Below, piece after piece: positions 32,855-40,509 of a DNA stretch of 64,000 nt (position 1 is the first letter of the stretch; each line of letters begins with the position of its first letter). The stretch is taken from positions 62,001 through 126,000 of the forward strand of contig NZ_PQSU01000028.1 in the NCBI RefSeq assembly GCF_002920615.1, written 5' to 3'. This stretch comes from Streptomyces sp. Ru62 (GTDB lineage: Bacteria; Actinomycetota; Actinomycetes; Streptomycetales; Streptomycetaceae). The position numbers and the translations under genes are program-made. Under the pieces are notes generated by a model. That model made no database searches. It saw only the letters and a list, made by a program, of their open reading frames with translations, and had not been told where the DNA came from.

Positions 32855-33538
32855 TTGAACTTCCTTACCATCGGACACCGCGGTGTCATGGGCGTCGAGC
32901 CCGAGAACACCCTTCGTTCCTTCGTCGCCGCGCAGCAGGCCGGCCTGGACCTGATCGAACTCGATCTGCATCTCAGCAAGGACGGCGCCCTGGTCGTCAT
33001 GCATGACGCGGAAGTGGACCGTACGACCGACGGCTCGGGACCGATCGCCGAGAAGACCCTCGCGGAGCTGCGCGCCCTGGACGCGGGCCGCGGCGAGCGG
33101 GTGCCGGTGTTCGAGGAGGTCCTGGAGGCGGTGGACGCGCCGTTGCAGGCCGAGATCAAGGATGTCGCGGCGGCGCGGGCACTGGCCGAGGTGATGCGGG
33201 CGCGTGACCTGACCGCGCGGATCGAGGTGTCCTCGTTCCACGACGAGGCGGTCGCCGAGATCGCGCGGCTGGTGCCGGGCGTGCGCACCGCGCTCGTCGC
33301 GAGCCGGTACGGCACCGACGTGGTGGACCGCGCCGTAGCCGTGGGTGCCGCCACGGTGTGTCTGAACATCCGCCGGCTCACCCTGGAGATCGTCGAGCAC
33401 GCGCGCGCGTCCGGGCTACGGATCATCGGCTGGGTGGTCAACACGCAGGACCAGCTACGGCTGGTCCGCGCCCTGGAGCTGGACGGGGCGACGACCGACT
33501 ATCCGGAGATCAAGCGCACGGGCCGCTTCACCGCCTGA
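32855..33538 (+). CDS. glycerophosphodiester phosphodiesterase
   Basis: The 227-residue GDPD-fold enzyme starts almost directly with its catalytic HRG (TIGHRGVMGVEPENTL), followed by LIELDLHLSKDGALVVMHD (metal ligands and second catalytic His) and a final GWVVNTQDQ strand. It hydrolyses glycerophosphodiesters to glycerol 3-phosphate and an alcohol. It has no signal peptide, so it acts in the cytosol. The start must be the TTG at 32855: an in-frame TGA lies 6 bp upstream, and the next start would remove the catalytic HRG. GGAAG lies about 12 bp upstream. Confidence 0.9.
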   Translation: MNFLTIGHRGVMGVEPENTLRSFVAAQQAGLDLIELDLHLSKDGALVVMHDAEVDRTTDGSGPIAEKTLAELRALDAGRGERVPVFEEVLEAVDAPLQAEIKDVAAARALAEVMRARDLTARIEVSSFHDEAVAEIARLVPGVRTALVASRYGTDVVDRAVAVGAATVCLNIRRLTLEIVEHARASGLRIIGWVVNTQDQLRLVRALELDGATTDYPEIKRTGRFTA

Positions 33539-33540
33539 CC

Positions 33541-33570
33541 CGGGCGTCCGGGCACGGGCCCGGACGCCCG
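33541..33570. terminator. intrinsic hairpin between convergent genes
   Basis: Perfect 13-bp arms CGGGCGTCCGGGC (33541-33553) and GCCCGGACGCCCG (33558-33570) with an ACGG tetraloop, located 3 bp after the diesterase stop and before the convergent acetyltransferase stop. It probably serves both directions. Confidence 0.8.
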
Positions 33571-33578
33571 CCGTGACG

Positions 33579-34118
33579 TCACACCAGCGGCTTGACCAGC
33601 AGCTCGAACCGCAGGTCGGCGCGCCGCGGCACCCCGAAACGCTCGTCGCCGTACGGGAACGGCTGCGTCCGGCCCGTACGGCGGTAGCCGCGGCGCTCGT
33701 ACCAGGCGATCAGGTCCTCGCGCTGGGCGATCACCGTCATCTGCATCTCGGTGACGCCCCAGGTCTCCCGGGCCAGGCGCTCCGCCTCCGCCATGACGGT
33801 CCTGCCGAGGCCGGCGCCCTGGAGAGCGGGGCTGACCGCGAACATGCCGAAGTAGGCGTGGTCGCCACGGTGTTCCAGCTGGCAGCAGGCGACGACACGG
33901 CCGTCCCGCTCGACGGTCAGCAGCCGGCTCCCGGGCGCCTTGATCACCTCCAGCACGCCCTGCGGATCGGTCCGCTGCCCATCGAGGAGGTCCGCCTCGG
34001 TGGTCCACCCGGCCCGGCTGCTGTCCCCGCGGTACGCCGACTCGATCAGCGCGACGAGGGCGTCGACGTCGGCGTCGGTGGCATCCCGGAAGGTGAGTCC
34101 GGTGGCGAGGGTGTCCAT
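33579..34118 (-). CDS. GNAT family N-acetyltransferase
   Basis: The 179-residue protein has the GNAT acetyl-CoA motif A (FGMFAVSPALQGAGLGRTVM) and a motif B region (IAWYERRGYRRTGRTQPFPY). The N-terminal FRDATDADVDALVALIESAY is the usual first helix. Its acceptor is unknown. The VOC gene divergent to it lies 70 bp away, but no link in function is visible. Confidence 0.9.
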   Translation of the reverse strand: MDTLATGLTFRDATDADVDALVALIESAYRGDSSRAGWTTEADLLDGQRTDPQGVLEVIKAPGSRLLTVERDGRVVACCQLEHRGDHAYFGMFAVSPALQGAGLGRTVMAEAERLARETWGVTEMQMTVIAQREDLIAWYERRGYRRTGRTQPFPYGDERFGVPRRADLRFELLVKPLV

Positions 34119-34188
34119 GGTGCGGTCTCCGATCTCGGGCGTGGCTGAGCCACGGATGAGGGTAACCCTGCCGCTAGGCTCCCCCCGC

Positions 34189-34581
34189 ATGGTGCATGTA
34201 CTCAGCAGCCGGATCCTGCTCCGGCCCACCGACCCCGAGCGCTCCCGTGCCTTCTACGGCGAGCAGCTGGGGCTGTCCGTCTACCGCGAGTTCGGTACCG
34301 GCCCCGAGCGCGGCACGGTCTATTTCCTCGGCGGCGGGTTCCTGGAGGTGTCCGGCCGGTCGGAGGGCCCGCCCTCGCCCGCGGTGCGGCTGTGGTTGCA
34401 GGTCGAGGACGTGAAGGCCGCGGCCGAGGATCTGCGGGCGCGGGGCGTCGAGATCGTCCGGCCTCCTGTGCGGGAGCCGTGGGGCCTGGTCGAGATGTGG
34501 ATCGCCGACCCGGACGGCACCCCGATCGTCCTGGTGGAGGTCCCGTCGGACCATCCACTGCGGTACCGGCCGGGGATCTAG
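34189..34581 (+). CDS. VOC family protein (glyoxalase/dioxygenase fold)
   Basis: The 130-residue protein has the paired beta-alpha-beta-beta-beta VOC fold: SSRILLRPTDPERSRAFYGE with LGLSVYREFG, then RLWLQVEDVKAAAEDLRARG and WGLVEMWIADPDGTPIVLVE. The second half keeps metal-ligand-like positions (E of VEMWIADPDG, E of VLVEVPSDHP). Members bind antibiotics, act as glyoxalases or extradiol dioxygenases; substrate unknown. Confidence 0.88.
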   Translation: MVHVLSSRILLRPTDPERSRAFYGEQLGLSVYREFGTGPERGTVYFLGGGFLEVSGRSEGPPSPAVRLWLQVEDVKAAAEDLRARGVEIVRPPVREPWGLVEMWIADPDGTPIVLVEVPSDHPLRYRPGI

Positions 34582-34609
34582 GGCGGCCGACGGTACGGGG
34601 CGGGTCCGG

Positions 34610-35518
34610 TCAGCGCGGGTGGTGTTCCCAGCCGCGGTCCGTTCGGGTCAGTTCGTGGAAGCCCGCGTCGAGGAGGCGTTCGATCGCGGCCGTGTCCTCG
34701 GCGGGCTCGTAGGCCAGCACCCGGTCCGTTCCGCACAGCCGCAGCCAGTCGGCGGCGTGGCCCAGCAGCCGGTGCTCCCAGCCCCGCCCCCGGTGGGCGG
34801 GTTCGACGTGCAGGTTGCCGATGTCGGCCAGGCCGGCCCCGCGCGCGTGCCGTTCGGGGCGGACCAGGGAGGTGTCGGTCTCGACGAAGCCGACGATGCC
34901 CGCCTCCGTGCGGGCGGTGAAACGGGTGCCGCACTCCCCCACCGTGCGCTCCACCGTGACCCCGGGGCACGACTCTGCCCCGGGCAGGTCGGCGGTGCGG
35001 GCGAGGAGGATCACCTCGGTGACCCCGGTGTGGCGGAATCCGGCGCGTTCGTAGAGGGCCCGGACGTGCGGCCAGGGCCGGGGCAGGCCGTACACGGCCG
35101 GGGCGGGCAGGTCTCCGCAGGCGCGCCGGACCCGGACCCGCCAGCGGGACAGGCAGGCCAGACAGGCGCTCATCAGCAGGTCGGCCGCCTGCTCGGTGCC
35201 CGGCCGGAAGGAGGCGGGCGGATGCCAGAGGAACCAGTCGATCTCGCCGGCGTCCCGGTGGTGCGGGCCGACCTCCTCGTCGGCGCGGTACCGCTTCAGG
35301 TGGGCCGCCGCGACGACGTGCCCGCGCTCCTCGGCGACGAGCGTGATCCGCTCGCCCACCCACGGATCGGTCACGAACTCCTCGGACTCCCGTTCCAGCG
35401 AGCTGAGCACGGTGTTCACGGAGACGGAGACGCCTGGCACGACGGCGGCCACGTGGGCGTTCACCAGGTCGGTGAGCTGGTCGCGGTCGTCGCGGCGGAA
35501 GGGACGTACCTCGGGCAT
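34610..35518 (-). CDS. double-domain GNAT N-acetyltransferase
   Basis: The 302-residue protein carries an N-terminal GNAT-like domain (MPEVRPFRRDDRDQLTDLVN, to about residue 165) and a C-terminal GNAT domain with the acetyl-CoA loop VEPAHRGRGWEHRLLGHAA. Duplicated GNAT domains occur in MshD-like mycothiol acetyltransferases, but MshD-specific blocks were not recognised, so the substrate is left open. The gene diverges from the small peptide/P450 cluster. Confidence 0.85.
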   Translation of the reverse strand: MPEVRPFRRDDRDQLTDLVNAHVAAVVPGVSVSVNTVLSSLERESEEFVTDPWVGERITLVAEERGHVVAAAHLKRYRADEEVGPHHRDAGEIDWFLWHPPASFRPGTEQAADLLMSACLACLSRWRVRVRRACGDLPAPAVYGLPRPWPHVRALYERAGFRHTGVTEVILLARTADLPGAESCPGVTVERTVGECGTRFTARTEAGIVGFVETDTSLVRPERHARGAGLADIGNLHVEPAHRGRGWEHRLLGHAADWLRLCGTDRVLAYEPAEDTAAIERLLDAGFHELTRTDRGWEHHPR

Positions 35519-35848
35519 GGTTGACCTCCGGTCTCGGAAGGGATCGGGAGGGCCGCCGTGCGATGCGGTACGCCGCAGATGCTACGCCGGTGCGGGCGGG
35601 ACGGACCGGCGATTTCCGCCTCGTGCGCCGCACGGTGCGCCCGGCGGGGGCCACCGGACAGAGCTGCCGAAGCCCGAGCGCCGGAATCGCCGGGCCCCGC
35701 CGCGCGCGGGTCGGGCTCGTCATGCGGCCGATGGGCTGGATATGACATATATGGCATGTGGGGGAAAATGGTGTATGTGGCATCTGGTGCTGGCGGGTTC
35801 ATCGGAACCCTCGGCTGGAAGGGCTCAGACCGGCGAGAGGAGCGCATC
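35519..35848. promoter_or_regulatory. promoter region of the P450-linked peptide gene
   Basis: This 330-bp gap contains an AT-rich island at 35736-35785 (GGATATGACATATATGGC and the downstream GGGGGAAAATGG), unusual for the window and a likely promoter. Two near-copies of GGCAT[GC]TGG lie at 35753-35761 and 35779-35787. An in-frame ATG at 35768 would extend the peptide by 27 residues. Confidence 0.5.
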
Positions 35849-35938
35849 ATGATCGCCAAGCTGCTCGGCAAGCTGTCCTTCACCCGCCGCTACGGCGCGT
35901 ACGGCGCCCACGAGTGGGACGCGTACGCCGGCGACTGA
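35849..35938 (+). CDS. 29-residue putative RiPP precursor peptide (P450-linked)
   Basis: GAGAGGAG lies 7 bp before the ATG, an excellent ribosome binding site. The 29-residue product has a basic, hydrophobic N-terminal part (MIAKLLGKLSFTRR) and an aromatic C-terminal part (YGAYGAHEWDAYAGD) with Tyr15, Tyr18, His21, Trp23 and Tyr26 and only small or acidic residues between. That leader/core layout, the tiny size, and a P450 gene 95 bp downstream match minimal P450-modified RiPP clusters (biarylitide, cittilin, atropopeptide types). The P450 would cross-link Tyr, Trp or His side chains. The RR pair could be a cleavage point. Not a leaderless fragment of a larger gene: it begins and ends independently. 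The core is not one I know. Confidence 0.72.
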   Translation: MIAKLLGKLSFTRRYGAYGAHEWDAYAGD

Positions 35939-35946
35939 CGGGACTC

Positions 35947-35973
35947 CCGGCGGGCGCACCGGGCGCCCGCCGG
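35947..35973 (+). terminator. attenuator-like hairpin between the peptide and P450 genes
   Basis: Perfect 10-bp arms CCGGCGGGCG (35947-35956) and CGCCCGCCGG (35964-35973) around a 7-nt loop begin 8 bp after the peptide stop. There is no T-run. Such stems after RiPP precursor genes commonly protect the short mRNA or lower transcription of the enzyme gene. Confidence 0.6.
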
Positions 35974-36033
35974 CTCTGAGTCGCGCCGGAGACGACATCG
36001 GCCTGGACAGGTTCGAAGGTCGGGGACGATCTC

Positions 36034-37356
36034 ATGGGCCGGATGAACGAGCCCCCGCGGCTGCCCGGAGCCGGCTTCGCAGCCTGGAGCCGTGACCGGC
36101 TGGCCGTGGCACGCCGAGGCGCCGAGGAGTGCGGGGACGTCTGGCAGCTTGAGCCGGGTGTCTACGTGGCCGCCACGGCCGCACCGTGCGAAGCGGTTCT
36201 GCGCCGCGCGGAGGACTTCCCCAAGGCACCCTCGCCCCTCTTCCCGCCGTTGAAGGGGTCGAACCGAGCACCGACGGCTGAGGAGCGTGCGCACGCCCAC
36301 GCCGCCCGGATGCGCGGACTGCGCGCGCAGGCGGTCGCGGCCCGGGTCGGTGAGATCGCGCCCGGAGCCGCACTCCTCGCCGACCGGTGGCCCACCGGCC
36401 GGGACGTCGAGGTCCTGCCCGTGGCCCGGCACACCCTCGCAGAGATCGGCGTCCGCTACCTCTTCTCCGAGGACGCTCCCACCCTGCTGCCCTTCGCCGC
36501 ACAGCTCTTCCTGGCCCGGGAGGTGCTCGCCCGCCCCTCCCGCTGGGAATGGCCGCGGTGGGTCCCCACACCGGCACGTCGGTTCCGCACGCGGCAGCAG
36601 GCCGCCTTCACCGAGGCTTTGCGGCCCATCGTCCGCCGGCGCCGTTCATCGGGCCGGCTCGGCGACGACGTGCTCGGGCAGATGCTCCAGCCGTCCGCGC
36701 GCTACGGCCCACTGCCGGACGAGGCCGTTCTCGACACCCTCCCCGGAATCACCGTCGCCACCTTCGAGGCACCCACCCGTGCGGCCGGATGGATCCTGCT
36801 CCACCTGGCCCGGCACCCACGGGCGGCGGACCGCGTCGCGGCCGAAGCGGCCTCGCTGCCGGCGGACCCGGCCGCGACGACCAGCGCCCACCTCGACGAT
36901 CTGCGATACACCCAGGCACTGGTACGCGAGGTGCTCCGGCTGCACCCCCCGAGCTGGCTGCTGACCCGGCAGACCGCTCGGCAGACCCAGCTCGCCGACT
37001 ACACCATCGACGCCGGGTCCACCGTCCTCGTCTGCCCCTACACCGCGCACCGGGACGCACGGGAACACCCCGAGCCGGACGCGTTCCGGCCCGAGCGCTG
37101 GCTCGACGAACCGGGCTCGCCGGCGGATCCCGGGGCCTTCCTCTCCTTCGGCACCGGGCCGCACGGCTGCGAGGGAGCCGCGCTGGCGATGGCGATGCTG
37201 ACGCTCCTGACCGCACACACGGCCCGCTGCCACCGCTTGAGCGAGCCGTCCGGACCTGAACCCGGCTACCAGGTCACCACCTTCGAAGGTCTCGCGACCG
37301 CCGGCCTGCGCCTGCGTGCCACCCCGCGAGATCCGGGACGGCCCCGTCCCCGGTGA
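36034..37356 (+). CDS. cytochrome P450, probable RiPP cross-linking enzyme
   Basis: The 440-residue protein has the ExxR pair (E299, R302 in REVLRLHPP), the FRPERW meander (351-356), and the heme loop FGTGPHGCEG with axial Cys379. The I-helix reads ATFEAPT (242-248) where most P450s have AGxETT: the glutamate is kept but the oxygen-activating threonine is replaced by Ala246. That change is seen in P450s that couple aromatic rings rather than hydroxylate. It is downstream of the aromatic-rich peptide gene, its likely substrate, and soluble (no N-terminal anchor). No ferredoxin gene is adjacent; redox partners must come from elsewhere. It ends 3 bp from the convergent acetyltransferase. Confidence 0.88.
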   Translation: MGRMNEPPRLPGAGFAAWSRDRLAVARRGAEECGDVWQLEPGVYVAATAAPCEAVLRRAEDFPKAPSPLFPPLKGSNRAPTAEERAHAHAARMRGLRAQAVAARVGEIAPGAALLADRWPTGRDVEVLPVARHTLAEIGVRYLFSEDAPTLLPFAAQLFLAREVLARPSRWEWPRWVPTPARRFRTRQQAAFTEALRPIVRRRRSSGRLGDDVLGQMLQPSARYGPLPDEAVLDTLPGITVATFEAPTRAAGWILLHLARHPRAADRVAAEAASLPADPAATTSAHLDDLRYTQALVREVLRLHPPSWLLTRQTARQTQLADYTIDAGSTVLVCPYTAHRDAREHPEPDAFRPERWLDEPGSPADPGAFLSFGTGPHGCEGAALAMAMLTLLTAHTARCHRLSEPSGPEPGYQVTTFEGLATAGLRLRATPRDPGRPRPR

Positions 37357-37359
37357 CCG

Positions 37360-37914
37360 TCACGGTTGGCTCGTGGTGTGCCGCTGGTCGAACTCGCCCG
37401 CGAGCAGGCCCATCATGACGAGGTCGTGGTGCCGGCCGGCGAAGAAGACGTGTTGCCGCAGGCGTCCCTCCTCGGTGAAGCCGAGCCGGCGTGTGAGTGC
37501 CAGCGACGCCTCGTTGTGGGCGAAGATCGCTCCCAGGCACTTGTGGTAGCGACGCTCGGCGAACATGAAGCGCAGCAGCAGCGTCAGGGCTTCCGCCGCG
37601 TAGCCCCTGCGCCGGTGCTCGGCGCCGATCATGACATCGAATTCGAACCAGCCTGAGTGACGGCCGGTGCGCTGCGAGGCGACCGTGCCGACCAGCTCCT
37701 CCCCGGCCGTCGTCTCGACTGCCAGCCGGAAGCGGTCGCCCTCGTCCTCGGCGACGGCTTGTTCCCTGGCCCATGCACGGTAGCTCTCGGCGGACCGGGG
37801 CAGCTCCAGCCGGCCCCCGTGCCGCCCGTCGTCGGCGAAGCGCGCGAACGCTGTCCAGTCGTCGGGCTCGACGGCACGCAGGCGTACCCGTTCACCGGTC
37901 CAGGACGATGCCAT
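37360..37914 (-). CDS. GNAT family N-acetyltransferase (RimJ/RimL-like)
   Basis: The 184-residue protein has the RimJ/RimL pattern: GERVRLRAVEPDDWTAFARF, FEFDVMIGAEHRRRGYAAEA (acetyl-CoA loop R-R-x-G-x-A), and HNEASLALTRRLGFTEEGRL. It would acetylate a protein N-terminus or small amine. The gene is convergent with the P450 by 3 bp, so it is not part of the RiPP transcript. The start at 37914 could instead be the GTG at 37929. Confidence 0.9.
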   Translation of the reverse strand: MASSWTGERVRLRAVEPDDWTAFARFADDGRHGGRLELPRSAESYRAWAREQAVAEDEGDRFRLAVETTAGEELVGTVASQRTGRHSGWFEFDVMIGAEHRRRGYAAEALTLLLRFMFAERRYHKCLGAIFAHNEASLALTRRLGFTEEGRLRQHVFFAGRHHDLVMMGLLAGEFDQRHTTSQP

Positions 37915-38043
37915 GCCCGATTGGAACACGCCGCGGTGCGCGGGGGGCCCAGAGGCACGCCGGGACAGGCGCGGCCCACCGTTCCCGGTCCCACCGCCGG
38001 TGGTCTCCGGCCCCGGCCCGCCGTCCGCGGTGCCGCCGACGTA

Positions 38044-38637
38044 CTAGCCGGGTGTACTGACCCGCAGGCCGCTCATCCGGCCCTCCAGGCGGCTGAGCAA
38101 CTCCGCGAGGAGGGCCGCGAGTTCGCCCTGGTCCGCCGGGGCGAGGACGGACAGTACGGCCGTCTCGTAGGCGAGTTGCTCGGGGAGGATGCCGTCGACC
38201 AGGTCGCGGCCGGTGTCGGTGAGGCGGACGTGGGCCACGCGGCGGTCGCGGGTGTCGCCGCGCCGTTCGACCAGGCCGCGCTCGGTGAGCTGCTTGATCC
38301 GCTTGGTGACGGCGGCTCCGGAGGAGAAGGTCTCCCGGGCCAGCTCACCCGGGGTCAGCTCGTGTCCCGTGCGGCGGAGCGCGCCGAGCAGGTCGAACTC
38401 GGCACGGCTCAGGCCGGCCCGGCGCAGCGGGGCGTCCTCGGCCTGCTGGAGCAGGGCGGCGCAGCGGTTGATCCGGCCGATGATCTCCATGGGACCGGTG
38501 TCCAGCTCGGGGTGGACGGACCGCCACTGGCGGACGACGGCGGAGACGGTGTCGCCGCGCGCGGGGTCGGTGCCGGCCCCGGACCGGGTACCGGGCGCGT
38601 CGCTTCCGGGCGTCGGTCCGCCGTTCGTCGCCGTCAT
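38044..38637 (-). CDS. MarR family transcriptional regulator
   Basis: The 197-residue protein has a disordered N-terminal extension of about 45 residues, then a MarR winged helix: AEFDLLGALRRTGHELTPGE, LARETFSSGAAVTKRIKQLT, and the wing GDTRDRRVAHVRLT. Its start overlaps the FUSC gene stop by 4 nt (ATGA), so both are one operon. A TGTTTTA inverted repeat in the operon promoter is a probable autoregulatory site. Confidence 0.92.
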   Translation of the reverse strand: MTATNGGPTPGSDAPGTRSGAGTDPARGDTVSAVVRQWRSVHPELDTGPMEIIGRINRCAALLQQAEDAPLRRAGLSRAEFDLLGALRRTGHELTPGELARETFSSGAAVTKRIKQLTERGLVERRGDTRDRRVAHVRLTDTGRDLVDGILPEQLAYETAVLSVLAPADQGELAALLAELLSRLEGRMSGLRVSTPG

Positions 38638-40346
38638 GGCCGTATGTCCTCCGTCGTCCTGCCCGGGTCCTGGACCCGGTCCCGTTCCTGGTCACGGCCC
38701 GGGGCCTGGTGGCTGTCCCGGTCCTGCGGTACGAGGCCCTGACGCCGTACCGTCGCCGCGAGCGTACGGTGTCCGGCCTGTTCGGTGAGCACGACCCGTT
38801 CCTCGGGCAGGGCGCGCTGCCACCACTCGCCGGCGGCGGCGTCGGCCGTGGCGCGCAGATCGACCAGGGCGGCGGCGAGGCCGCGGCGGGCGGACTCCAG
38901 CGCGCGGGGCTCGGGGCGCGGCTCGGCGAGCAGGCGGGCGGCGTGCTCGCGGGCTCGCTCCGCCGTGCTCAGCGCGTGCTCCAGGCGGTCGCCCGCACGG
39001 CGGTTGGTGACGGCGACGGCGGCGACGAAGCCGACCAGGGCGCCGACGAGGGTGTCCGCGATCCGGTCGGTGATCAGTTCGGCCGCGTCCTGGGTGCGGG
39101 CGAACTCGGTGATGAGCAGGGCCATCGGGGTGACGCAGACGCTGCCCAGCCAGTAGTTGCGGCCGATCAGCGCCTCGGCGCCGAAGTTCAGGGCGAGGCA
39201 GCACAGCACCAGGACGGCGGGGTGCAGATGGGTGAGCGGGGCGAGCGCGGCGAAGAGGAGGACGCCGAGGAGGTTGCCGACGACCCGCTGGACGCCCCGG
39301 TTCCAGGTGAGGGTGACGTTGGCCTGGTAGAGCGAGGCCGCGGTGACCAGTGCCCAGTAGGGGCGGCCGACGCCGAGGGCCAGGGCGGCGTATCCGGCCA
39401 GGGCGCAGCCGAGCGCGGTGCGCACGGCGAGCGGGGCGAGGGGGGCCAGGCGGTGCCACGGCGAGCGGGGCGGCAGGGCCTGTTCGGCGGCCAGGCCGAG
39501 GAGTTCGTCGGCGGACTCGCGCGGCGCCTCGACACGCGGGACACGGCCGGTGCCGCGCAGGTCGCGGGCCCAGGCGCGCAGCCGGGCGGGGTCGGTGTCG
39601 GCGGGCGCGGCCAGGGCGACCTCGGCGCGGACGAGGAGCTGTTCGAGGGCGCGCCGGGTGCGGTCGGGGCGGGCGCCGGCGGCGAGCAGTGACTGCCAGG
39701 CGGCGTGGATCGCGGCGGCGGTCGCGGCGCGGGCCCGGGCGTGTCCGTCGGCGGTGCCGCGCGTGTCGGCGTACGCGGCGGCGGCGTTCAGGGCCTGGGC
39801 GGTGGCGCGGCGCTCGGGGCCGTGCGGGCGGAGCAGCCCGGGCGCCATGCCGACCAGCCAGGCCCAGGCACCGGCGGCCAGGGCCAGCCCGAGGTGGCCG
39901 GGGACCTGGCCGGGTGTCTGCGGCGCGAACAGCGAGGCGGAGCTGATGAAGGTGAGGACCACGTTGCCGGGCGGTCCGATCCGGGTGGCGTCGCACACGG
40001 TCTTCTGGACCGCCGCGAGGGCGGCGCCGACGGTGACGAGGACGACGGCGTTCGTGGTGAGCGCCGCCGCGAGCAGGGAGACGGCGAGGCCGCCGACCAT
40101 GCCGAGCACGACCCAGGCGAGGGCACGGGCCCGGGCGGCGTACGGCCGGTTGTGGCCGTAGAGCGCGCACAGCGAGCCGGCCATCGTGTACATCGCGAGG
40201 TCGAGGCGGCCGAGGGCGAGCAGGGTGAGGTTGGGCGGGGCGACCGCGGCCACAACGCTCAGCGCGGGCTTGAACCAGATGTCGGAGGGGCGCCCGAGGC
40301 GGAGGGTTGTGACGAGGGGAAGACGGTGGGGGGTCGCACTGCTCAT
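38634..40346 (-). CDS. FUSC family membrane protein (aromatic-acid exporter type)
   Basis: The 570-residue protein has two clusters of about six transmembrane helices (about residues 20-160 and 310-440), separated by a charged cytosolic region of about 150 residues, and a charged C-terminal tail. This is the FUSC/ArAE layout, with the NRPYAARARALAWVVLG and NRGVQRVVGNLLGVLLFA blocks. Relatives export aromatic acids or fusaric acid. The coupled MarR regulator suggests inducible export of a phenolic compound. Confidence 0.88.
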   Translation of the reverse strand: MSSATPHRLPLVTTLRLGRPSDIWFKPALSVVAAVAPPNLTLLALGRLDLAMYTMAGSLCALYGHNRPYAARARALAWVVLGMVGGLAVSLLAAALTTNAVVLVTVGAALAAVQKTVCDATRIGPPGNVVLTFISSASLFAPQTPGQVPGHLGLALAAGAWAWLVGMAPGLLRPHGPERRATAQALNAAAAYADTRGTADGHARARAATAAAIHAAWQSLLAAGARPDRTRRALEQLLVRAEVALAAPADTDPARLRAWARDLRGTGRVPRVEAPRESADELLGLAAEQALPPRSPWHRLAPLAPLAVRTALGCALAGYAALALGVGRPYWALVTAASLYQANVTLTWNRGVQRVVGNLLGVLLFAALAPLTHLHPAVLVLCCLALNFGAEALIGRNYWLGSVCVTPMALLITEFARTQDAAELITDRIADTLVGALVGFVAAVAVTNRRAGDRLEHALSTAERAREHAARLLAEPRPEPRALESARRGLAAALVDLRATADAAAGEWWQRALPEERVVLTEQAGHRTLAATVRRQGLVPQDRDSHQAPGRDQERDRVQDPGRTTEDIRP

Positions 40347-40363
40347 AGCATTAAATTAGCATG

Positions 40364-40381
40364 TGTTTTATCAGTAAAACA
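40364..40381. promoter_or_regulatory. MarR-type operator in the FUSC promoter
   Basis: TGTTTTA-tcag-TAAAACA is a perfect inverted repeat with 7-bp arms, only 18 bp upstream of the FUSC ATG. It lies in a clearly AT-rich patch, as expected of a promoter blocked by the operon's own MarR protein. Confidence 0.7.
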
Positions 40382-40509
40382 ATTGCGGTGAGGGCCTGGT
40401 CACCGACCGTGCTCCCCCACATGCTCCCCGTGTACATCCTTGCGCTTGCGTGCGCTCCGCCGACGGTGGGCATCGCACCCTCGACCGACCGTCGAGCGTG
40501 GAGGTGCGC

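Noticed and set aside
34610..35518. The double GNAT gene as mycothiol synthase (MshD)
   Set aside because: The duplicated GNAT layout fits, but the MshD-specific blocks were not recognised, so only the general family is called.
34189..35518. The VOC and double-GNAT genes as parts of the P450-peptide cluster
   Set aside because: They lie upstream with the GNAT gene on the opposite strand, separated by a 330-bp promoter region, and show no known RiPP role.
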